DNA of 64,000 nucleotides from a virus: the IMG/VR virus record IMGVR_UViG_3300028115_001726, positions 1 to 64,000 of that record. One strand, given 5' to 3'. The translations under genes and the position numbers were made by a program. Position 1 is the stretch's first letter, and every line of letters starts with the position of its first letter. Below the pieces are notes generated by a model that saw only the letters and a list, made by a program, of their open reading frames with translations, was not told where the DNA came from and made no database searches. This document shows positions 1 to 12,000 of the stretch, piece by piece.

Positions 1-1
1 A

Positions 2-3000
2 GGAGATCAATATCCAACATATGTGTTTTCACCAGACGGTTTAACAAAAAATCCCACTTTAAAATTATTCAAAGGACAAACATATACTTTTGATATTAAC
101 ACACCTGGGCATCCTATATCATTTGTAAGTGATATCAATTTTAATGACAACGATCCTCTTCTTTCTATTGACGCTGAAAATAATAGCACACTTTACAATA
201 CAGGTATTACAAAGTTCAAAAGATTGGAAGATGGTACATTAGTTGAAACTACCGACGAGTACATAGAAAATGGTAGAATAGTTTTTGTTGTTGATACAGA
301 TGTACCTCCTACTTTGAATTATGTAAGTCAGAATGAAATAAATGTATCTGGCGTTGCTACATTCTATAATATCGAAGAAAGTAGTAAAATTGATGTTGAA
401 CAAGAAATCCTTGGTAAAAAGACATATACTACAGAAAATGGTTTAAAATTAAGCAACGGAATGAAATTAAATTTTCAAGGCGAAGTTACACCTGCTAGTT
501 ACAGCGATGGTTATTACTTTGTAGAAGGTGTTGGAAGTAAAATTGTTCTGATAAAAGAACAAGATTTAGAAGTGCCTGTAATTTTTACAACCGAAGTAGC
601 CATACCATTTGACGGCGAAGACTATGCGTTTGATAAATTTCCTTTTGAAGATGCTAGAAGTTTTCCAGCAAACAAAGATTATATTTGTGTAAATCGTTCA
701 AGCAAGGATAGAAATCCTTGGAGTAGGTATAATAGATGGTTTCATAAAGACGTAATTGAAGCTAGTTTTGCTGCTAATAATCAGCCAGTAGCGTTAGATC
801 AAAACGCAAGAGCTAAACGACCTATTATTGAATTTGAAGCAGGAATAAAACTTTTTAATCATGGTGTAAAAAGTAAACAAAATGTAGATCTTGTTGATAC
901 ATTTACTACTGATGTTTTTAGTACTATAGAAGGTTCTGGCGGTTACATCATTGACGGTGTAGAGATAACACAAGATATGAGAATATTATTTACTGCTGAT
1001 CCTGATATATTAGTTAATGGAAAAATTTATACTGTAAACTTTATTAACTTTGGAACTACTGAAACAAAAAAGAGACAAATTAGTTTAGTTGAAACTACAG
1101 ATACTATACCAAATGAAGGCGATAGTGTTTTAGTGTTACTTGGAGATGTAAACAGCGGCAAAATGTTCCATTATGAAAATACTTCATGGAAAATGAGCCA
1201 AGAAAAAACAGCAGTTAACGAAGCACCGCATTTTGATTTGTTTGATTCCTCTGGAAATGCCTTTACAAACGAAACTTATTATAAAGGTAGTACCTTCCAA
1301 GGTACAAAACTTTTTAGTTACAAAAAAGGCTCAGGCAGTAATGATGTTGAATTGGGATTTCCGTTAACATACGAAAGTATTAATAATTTTGGTGATATTG
1401 TTTTTAGTTTTGATTATAATTTAGACACATTTAATTATCAAGACGACAATTCTAATACAGTTACAAACTCAATAAAAACAGGATTTTTTAAAATTTATGA
1501 TTTCACTGGTGATAATTTTGCCTATGAAAATGTTTGGAAAAAAACTTATTTTAAATCTAGACAAGCAGTGATTAGACAATACAATGCTAAAGTAAATGAC
1601 TTTGACGTTGATGTGTTTGAAAATAGTTACTTGTTAGATGATTTACAAATCAAAGTTTTTGTTAATGGTGAGAAAAAAATTGAAGGTATTGATTATAATT
1701 TAACCAATGCTGTTCCTAATAAGCGTGTAAGTTTTATTAAAAATTTATCTAGCACAGATATTGTAGTTTTAAAATGCTATAGTGCCGCAGATAAAAATAA
1801 TAATGGCTATTATGAAATACCTAGGAATTTAGAAAGTAATCCTACCAACAATGATGTTACAACCTTTACAATTGGTGAAGTTAATAAACATGTAAACACT
1901 ATATTGTTTGATCATCCTGACACTACAGGAATTGCTCCAGGAGTAACAAATTTAAGAGACATTGGAAACGCTACAGAATATGGTTCACAATTTATGAAGC
2001 ATAGTAGTCCGTTTAATTTAGCATCTTATCACATTGTTGATAAAAACGCAAATGTTATTAAGTCATTAAATTTTGCTCAATCTGAATACAGCAGATTTAA
2101 AAGAGCGTTTTTAACTGAATCAACAAAAACTGGTTTTCATGGATCTACTGCAGATCATGTTGATTTGATAATGAAAAAAATTACTAAAGACAAAACTAGT
2201 TCGTTTGCCTTTTTTGCTAGTGATATGGTTCCTTTTAACAAATCTAGAGCAAATACTACTAGTGTAGATTATACTGGAATTGAATATATTCCTACTAGTT
2301 ATGATGGTTTTGATATGACTACATTAAGTTCAAAATCAATTTTAGTATATGTAAATGACGAAATCAAAACAATAAACAAAGATTATACAATCGAAGATGG
2401 TTTTGTAAAGTATACAAATGCTGTTGAAAATGACCAAATCACTGTAGTTGAATTTGATAACACAGCAGGATGTTTTGTGCCACCAACACCAACAAAACTA
2501 GGATTTTTACCAAAGTATGAACCACAAATTATAAATGATACATCTGTAACTGGAAACGTATCTGTTATACTAGGACATGATGGTAGTCGTACAAAGGCAT
2601 TTGGTGATTATAGAGATGACCTATTATTAGAATTAGAAAAAAGAATTTACAACAATATTAAGATTAATTATGATACTAATTTTTTAGATATACATAACGT
2701 TCTTCCTGGTAAATTTAGAAAAACTAATTACAAAACACAAGATTTTAATAATATACTGCTAGAAGATTTTAGCAAATGGTTAGACGGCGCAAATAATCCT
2801 GATTATACTTCGCAGGATTTTTATGATGGCTCTAATCCATTAACTTATAATTATCGTAACATGACTGACTTTGACGGCGAAACATTAGTTGGTTTTTGGA
2901 GAAATATCTATAGATATTATTATGACACAGACAGGCCGCATATTACACCTTGGGAAATGTTAGGAATTTCAATAAAACCAACATGGTGGGAAAGTGTTTA

Positions 3001-6000
3001 TGGACCTGCTCCTTATACATTTAACAATACACCTTTGTGGCAAGATTTACGTGATGGTCTTGTAAAAGAACCAGGCAAACCTGTAGTACAAAAGAAAAAC
3101 TACGTGCGTAAAGATTTAATGAATATTATTCCAGTAGACGAACAAGGAAATTTACGTGGACCTTCAGCCTCTGGTCTAGCAAGGAATTTTGTTTTAGTTG
3201 ACACCATAAAACCTTTTGTTTATGGAGACGGTTCTCCAACTGAAAATGCTTGGAGAAATAGTAGTGAATACAACTTTGCGTTGTTAAAAGCGTGGATTTT
3301 ATTACAACCAAGTCATGTAATTGGCTTAGGATTTGATCGTAGTAGGATGAAATTTGACTTATCTGGTAATATAGTATATTCAGAATCTCAACAACAGATT
3401 GCTGCTAAAGATCTTATATTTCCTACTATCACAGAGGGTAGTGAAACTGAAGTATTAACAAGTGGCTTAGTAAATTACATAGCAAACTATGTGAAATATT
3501 CTGTAGATTCTAAATACATAAAATATCAAACTATTACAAAGGGTCTTACAAATCAGTTAGCAATAAAGTTAGGTGGTTTTGCTGAAAAAAATAAATTAAA
3601 ATTATTACTAGATAGCAGAAGTCCCTTAAATAAAACTAATGTATTTGTTCCAAATGAAAATTATCAAATATTTTTAAACAAAAGTTCTGTACAAGATACT
3701 GCTATAGCCAGCGGAGTAACAATTGAAAAAACAATTAATAATGGCTACATTGTTAAAGGATATGATAAACAAAATCCTACATTTACCATATTACCATTTA
3801 TTGAACAAAGAAGTGATAAGGCTATTAATGTAGGCGGAATTAGCGAAAACTTTTTTCCATTTGCTGAAGGAAATACTTATACAGTAGGAACTATTGTAAA
3901 ATATAATGGAGAATTTTACAGGGCAAAAATTACTCATATTTCTTCAAGTGAAATAGATTTAAATAATTTTACTAAACTTGCTGAATTACCAATATCTGGA
4001 GGTAAAGGTGCTATTATTAGAAAAGCATTTTCAAATACTCCAGAGCAAGTTCCTTATGGACAGAGATTTAATTCAGATCAAGAACTTGTAGATTTTCTCC
4101 TTGGATACGAAGCATATTTAAAATCAATTGGCTTTATATTAGATTCAGTAAATCCAGAAGGTGGAGAAGTAGAAAACATGTTATTAGTTGTTAAAGAATT
4201 TTTATTCTTTGGCACACAAAATTGGAAAGCAGGCACAGTGCTTGCTGTAAGTCCAATTGCTAATGCGTGTAAGTTTTCTCGTAAATATTTTACAGTTGAT
4301 AATTTGTATGATAATTTTTATGATTATAATATAGTTACTAGTAATGGTAATTTAATAAGTGCAGATCAAATAAATGCCTATAGAGACAGAGATATAGATT
4401 TTGCTTTAAATGCGGTTGGAAACAATGAAGGAATTTATCTTGTAAAGTTACCATTAGTACAACAAGAGCATGTTGTTTTAATTGATAATGAAACAATTTT
4501 TGCTGATACAATTTATGATCTTGCTGCTGGATTTAGACAAGATAGAATTAAACTTATTGGTTACAGAACAGACAACTGGACAGGTAGTTTGAATATTCCA
4601 GGCTTTTTCTATGACGAAGCCAGAACAGTTTTATGGGAACCTAACACAGACTATCAAGTTGCTGATATTGTAAAGTTTAAAGAATTCTATTACAGTTCAG
4701 TTAAGAAACATACTAGTAAAACCAAATTTAATGATACAAATTGGAGAAGGTTAGACTCACGTCCAGTCTCACAAATTTATCCAAATTGGGATTATAAAGT
4801 AAATCAATTTGCTGATTTCTATGATTTAGATACAGATAACTTTGATACTGAACAACAAAGATTAGCACAGCATTTAATAGGATACCAAAAAAGACAATAC
4901 TTAGAAAATATTATTACAGATAGTGTAAGCCAATATAAATTTTACCAAGGATTTATACAAGAAAAAGGAACAAGAAATGCTCTTGATAAGTTGTTTGATG
5001 CTTTAAGTAGCAGTGACAAAGATAGTGTAGAGTTTTACGAAGAATGGGCTTTAAGACTAGGGCAATACGGATCTATTGATAATATCCAAGAAACTGAATA
5101 TGTCATTGACGAATCTAAATATAAACTAAATCCTCAAATATTTGAACTTGTATCTCGTGCTGATACAACTAGGAAAGACTTGGTATATGAATACACGCCA
5201 AGAGAAGTTTACAAAAGCCCTGATAATTATTCGCATCAACTTGTTGGAATTACAACAGAGAACAGAGCTATTGCTCGTAATAGTGGATATGTTAGAGATT
5301 CAGATGTTGAATATATTGTACGAGATAAAAGTTTTATTCCTGAAATAGATTTAGATACATTGCCAATTGGTAAACATATTTGGATTACAAATGAAAAATC
5401 AACATGGACAGTTTTAAAACATAGTAGATCAACTTATAACGTAACCAATTTAGAAACGTTTGTTGACAATGCTAATAATGGCGTAAGATTAATTGTTGAC
5501 AGACAAGTAAAAACAATAGCAATAAATGATTATATTGGTGTATACACTGATGTACCATTATTAAAAGGTTTTTATAAAGTAACTAATGTTTTTGGTAATA
5601 CAATAGAGTTTAACACATTAGAAGCAATTGAATATGAAAATGATGAAGATAGTTTCAATGCTACAACTGGCGCAGTAATAAGTGTATTCAACTCTAGAAG
5701 ATTTACAGATGTTGATGATTTAAACACAAATATAGTAGATTTAGAAACTGATAATGTTGATAAAATTTGGTTAGACAATACAGGATCAGGTGAATGGTCT
5801 GTATACGAAAACAAAAGTATTTTTAGTTTGTATAAAGAATTTCAAAATACATCAGATAAAAGAGTAAATCTACTTATTGACGGCAATGTCACAGGATCTG
5901 TAAATGTAGACGATATAGTGATGATAGATGATTCGTCAGGATATAGTAGTGTGTTTGCTAAGTCTTATGACAGTGTAAATGACAGAACAAAACTGACTGT

Positions 6001-9000
6001 AAATAAAGGTGTTAATGTATGGCCTATTGGTTTTAATGTATTTCTAGCTGATAGCACTGATTTAGGAAAATTAGTGTCTGTTGAATATGAGCAAATACAA
6101 GCCACAGATTCATCTCAGAGTAACTTGACTACAGCTAAAACAGAATATATTAGTAACAGCTCATATAATCATGGTGTTCTTGAAATTATGCGTAGATCTG
6201 GCGATACACTTAGTTATAGTCAAACAGAGAATTTTCTACCTACTGCTTATCATGATGAAAATAGTGGATATGGTTACTCAGTATCAGTAGCACCAGACGG
6301 AAAATATATTGCTGTAGGTGCTCCGTTTGCTTCTAATATATTATCAAAATTTAAAGGCACAATTGATCCTGCCGAAGCATATGCTGTAGGTGATATTGTT
6401 GTTGATAGAGGCCAATTATGGAGAGCAAAAGTAGATATAAGCAACTGGCATGATGACGCAAGTGATAGTAGTACAATTACAGCTGGTGACAATGAAGACC
6501 TATGGGAAGCTGTATATAGTTTAACAACAACAGGCGACGGCTTAGCATCAGGGCTTACAGCACAGGGTGCTGTATACATTTACGAATTAGATAGTGTGTC
6601 TAGAAATTATTCTTTACAGACAGTAATGTTTAGTCCTGAACCAAAAGATAATGAAAATTTTGGATATGAAATTGAGTTTAGAAAAAATCTAACCGGAAAA
6701 TATAAATTATTTGTTTCGGCACCAGCACAGGCAGTAGGAGCAATTTATTTCTTTGAGTACGATGTAGATACAGTAGAATGGAAATGGACACGCAACAGAT
6801 CATACAAAGGTGTATTTGATGTAGATGAAAAGTATAGAACAGGCGATCTTGTTTATTATCAAAATGCTCTATACAAAGCATTAGTAGACAGACTTCCGTC
6901 TGTAACGCCAGCAACTGAAAAATTACCTACAGATGTAAACAGTTGGTCTAATGCTGAAACAAATGAAAATGGCGAAATATTATATTACTATTCTGATAAT
7001 GTAGAACATACAGGATTTGTACCAAATAGAGAACAAGATTTAGATGGCGACAATGATACAAATGAACAGTATTTTGGACGTAAATTCTTTGTAAACACAA
7101 ACGGAGACAAACTTGTTGCTCAAAGTATAAAAGCAGGTCAACGCACTCTTACAGTATATAATCAGCCAATTGATCGCTGGACTTACATCCAAGAAATAAC
7201 AGGCGACACTAATGAACAATGGGCAGTAGATTTTGCTATAAATGACGAAGGTAACAAAATTGCTATCTCTGAACCAGCCAACGACGACACTGGTACAAAT
7301 AAAGGAACTGTATATGTTTACACACAGCAAACTGATAATACATATACATTGACACAAAATTTATATAGTCCACAATCAGAAAGAAACGAATATTTTGGTT
7401 CTGCTGTTGATTTTAGTGGTAATAAATTAGCAATATGCGGTAAAAACTCTGATAAACTAACTGTTACTAATTTTGATGTTACCACAAATGGTAAGCTAAT
7501 TTTTGACAACGGAACTACTAGGTTTGGAACAATTGATTCTGATCTTGGTAGAATTATGATATTTGAACAGATAGGTGATAACTTTACATATGGCGAAAGT
7601 GTGAATTATAAACGACAAACATTTGGACATACTTTAGATAATTTTAAATTTATTAATAATCATATCTATTTGAATTTGCCAAACTATCTAGCTTCTAATG
7701 TTAATACTCCTACAGATGCTAATTATGTTATTAGTAATATTCCAGGAATACTAGCAGAATTTACACATACAAAAAACAAAAATTCAAATCAAGTTCTTAC
7801 TTCCCAAACTAATAAACCAGATATTAAACAAATACAGCGTGTATTTTTGTATGACAAAAATACGGCAGATATTATTGCAGACTTAGATGTGATAGATCCA
7901 AGACAAGGAAAAATAGCAGGCGCAGCAGAGCAAGAGATAAGTTACAAAACTTGGTACGATCCGGCAGTATATTCTACAGCAGAAACTGCAGATGTTGTAG
8001 TTGATGCTCAGTCAAATTGGACAGATAGATACGTTGGTAAGTTGTGGTGGAATCTTAGTGAAGCTTCGTGGTATGATCCTTACCAACAAGGTTCGTCATA
8101 TAGGTCAACAGTCTTTAATAAGATTTTACCTGACAGTGATATTGTCGTAAGCGAATGGGTAAGCACTGATTTATTACCATCTGAATGGAATGAACTTTCA
8201 GGATCAACAACTGGTTTTACACAAGGTGTGACTGGTACAGCACTATATGATGATACAGTTTATAGTGAAAAATTGATATTTGATGCTACAAAACAAGTTT
8301 TTGTTCCAAGATATTTCTATTGGGTAAAAAATAAAACTACTGTTCCTACAAATACAAATAGAATTATTAGTGCCCAAGTAGTAGCAGACCTGATTAAAGA
8401 TCCTGCTAAACAAGGTTATAGATATGTAGGCATATTAGAAAGCGATAAATTTGTATTATATAATTGTGCTAGTTTAATTGAAGGAAAAAATACTGTAATT
8501 CATTTTAGAACATTAAAAGATGTTAATGTAAAGACTGAAGTTCATAGTGAATACCAATTAATTACTGAAGGACTAGACATTGATGTTCCAAATCAAGAGA
8601 TTGAACGTAAATGGATTGATAGTTTAGTAGGATATGACTTAGTAGGTAATCCAGTACCTGATGTTAATTTACAACCAGTAAAAAAATACGGTGTGTTAAA
8701 TATTCCTAGACAGAGCATGTTTGTTAATCGCATTGAAGCTGTAAAACAATTTGTAGAAAGAGCTAATTCTGTTTTAATTAAAAATTTAATCGTTGATAAC
8801 TATGATTTGACTAAATTACAATCTAAAGATCCATTGCCTATACTAGCATCTCAAAAATTTGATGTAAGTATTGATGATGTAGAAAATCTTGAATTTGTTG
8901 GTACAGCAAAAGTCAAACCTGCTATTGTAACACCTGTTATTGAATTTGGTAAAATTACAAGTGTAATAATTAATGATAAAGGTAATGGTTACAAAACTGC

Positions 9001-12000
9001 TCCACTTATAGAAATAGAAACAACAACTGGTAAAGGTGCTAATCTTGAAACTGCTATTAACAGTAATGGACAACTTATTTCTGTAACAGTAAAAGATTCG
9101 GGCTTTGATTACGATAGTACTACATTATTAAAAGCAAGACCGTTCAGTGTTTTAGTCACTGCTGATTCTTCAATTGGAGGAAGATGGGCAATATATGTTT
9201 ACAATAAAACACAAGCAATTTGGGAAAGATCGGATAACCAAAGTTTTGATACTACTAAATATTGGAATTATGTAGATTATTACGCTGATGGTTATGGACC
9301 TAATACAATTGTAGATAATACAATTGAGGCAAGCTACGAATTATATGCTGTTAATAACAATATTGGCGATATTGTAAAGATATCTAATGTTGGCACAGGC
9401 GGTTGGTTACTGTTAAAGAAAATTAACGAAATTGACACTGAAGATTACACTGTAAATTATGAAACAATAGGAAGACAAAACGGAACAATAAAATTAAGTT
9501 CGTTAATTTATGATTATACTACTAAGACAACAGGATATGATGCCTCTGTTTATGATATTACATTTTACGACAGAGAACCAGTACAAGAGTTAAGAAATAT
9601 TATAGATGCTATAGCGCAAGATATATTCATTGGAGATTTAGCAGTTGAATATAACAATCTATTCTTTGCCGGAATAAAATATGTGTTTAGTGAACAACCT
9701 AATGTTGATTGGGCTTTCAAAACAAGTTTTATTAGGGCTAAACATAATGTAGGCGAGTTAGCACAAAAAGTTGCTTACCAAAACGATAACTTAGAAAATT
9801 ATCAAGATTATATTAACGAAGTAAAACCCTATAGTTCAAATGTTAGAGAATATATTAGTTCTTATGAAAAAATTGAACCTAGTCAAAGTGTTATTACAGA
9901 TTTTGATTTGTCTCCTAGTTACATCGATGGTAATATCACTCCTAGTGCTGCTACTTTTGACGGCACCGAAGTTGTAAATCTTTGGAACAAATATTTTACA
10001 TATCCTTACAAGAACTGGACCGATAACAACACCTATGAAGTAATCCGTATTGATGTTATAGACGGAGGATCTGGCTTTACTGATACTCCTTATGTCACAT
10101 TTGAAAATGATAGTACACCTTTATATTCTGGACTTACAGCAAAAGCATATATTTCTAAAGGCAAAGTAACAAGTATTGAAATTGTAAACAAAGGAAGCAG
10201 ATTATACAAAGCTCCTACAGTTACAGTAAGTGGTAACCAAGATATAGATGGCAAGCCTGTTTTAGCATCATGTATATTAGGAAATAGTAATGTACGAAGC
10301 ACACATGTTATAGTAAAATTTGATCGTGTGAGTGGCAAAAAGTATTTTGAAATTCTTGATAAAACAGAAACATTTACAGGATCAGGCAACCAAAAGAAAT
10401 TTATGGTTAAGTGGCCAATGAACATAAAGACAGATTCGTTTACAGTTAAAATAGATGGAGTTGTACAATTACAAAATACTTATACTGTTGGTAATCAATT
10501 AGATAGAACAAAATTATATGACAGGTACTTTGGATATGTAGAATTTGTTGAGGATCCAGCTTTAAATTCAACTGTTGAAATACAATACAAAAAAGATGTT
10601 AATCTATTACAAGCGGCAGATAGAATTTTAACAGAATACAAACCAACTTCGGGTATGCCAGGTGTAGAAACAAGTCAATTAATGGACGGAGTTGAATACG
10701 AAGGTGCGTTGTATGACGGTTTAGATTTTGGCACAGAACAAGGATTTGGTGTTGGAGGATTTAGTGACCTGCCTTGGGATACATTTGATAACACTTATCA
10801 AGATGAAGTGTTAACATTAGATGGTAGTACATCAATTTTACAATTATCAACACCTTTAGAAGATGGAGTATCTTATAACATCTATCTTAATGGAGTAAGA
10901 CAAGATGATCCGCAGTATGACGGTAGCACTATTACTGCTAACAAAAATGCTGTAATGGCAACAGTAGTTGGCGATGGAGTTACAGATACTATAGATATCA
11001 ATGGAGCATTTTTTACAACTGACGGTGATCAAGTTATTATTAGAAAAGAGTCCAGCGACGGTTCTTTTGCTCCAGTTTCAGCTGCTTATGATACAGCATT
11101 GTCTGGAGGAGCAATAGATAGATCAACTGCTTCTGGTATACCAGGCGGCGAAGTTATAGTTGACGGCGATGGTTTTTACACTCAAAGTGCTTCAAGAGGT
11201 CCAGAAGAATTAGTACCTGGTCATGTTACAGACACATTAGACTTATCTGTGTACACTCGCACACCAGATGGTATAGGACTTATTTCTGTTGCCAATTATG
11301 TAACTGATGGTTCAACCGTTGTATTTGAAATGCCAAATACACCTTTTGGCACCGATAATGTAGTAGTAAACTATGATGGAAAGTTGTTAGAGAAAAACAA
11401 CTACACTGTTGATGTTGAATCAAATACTCTTACATTTGATAATGTTCAAGAAGTTTTTGAAGCTAATAAATCTATTAGCATTATGACAATAGGAGCAAAC
11501 GGGTCTAAGTTAATCGATACTCAAACAATAAAATTAACGCAGTTTGATATTGATATTTTAGATTCTTCAGGATTAGAAATTGAAACAGCAATTAAATATA
11601 ATACAAATGTTACTGCTATAGTTATTATAAATGGCAAAATAGGTGTTGTTGGTACAGATTACACAACACAAAAATTAAACAATAGATTAGGTATTACTAT
11701 CTTGCCACCAATAGATAGTCCAGACTACAATTTTGAAGTTGGCAATGTAATTCAATATGCTGTATATGATAGTGCTATTCAAACTTTCAGTCAAATTTAT
11801 CAAGATGAATCATGGGATCCTACACTTGTAAATTATTACAAATTTACAGATACAAATATTCCGTTTAATAATAAACCGTTAGGACATAATTTACTTGTTA
11901 TGTGGAGAGCAAATAAACAAGTATTAAGTCCAGGATATAGCATTAGTTATACAACCACAAGCAATAGAATTTACTCAATCGATTCTTGGATGTTTGATCC

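Noticed and set aside
6274-7509. Minus-strand open frames inside the giant gene
   Set aside because: They mirror the codon pattern of the real gene, have no promoter or ribosome site, and encode low-complexity Ser/Leu/Cys strings.
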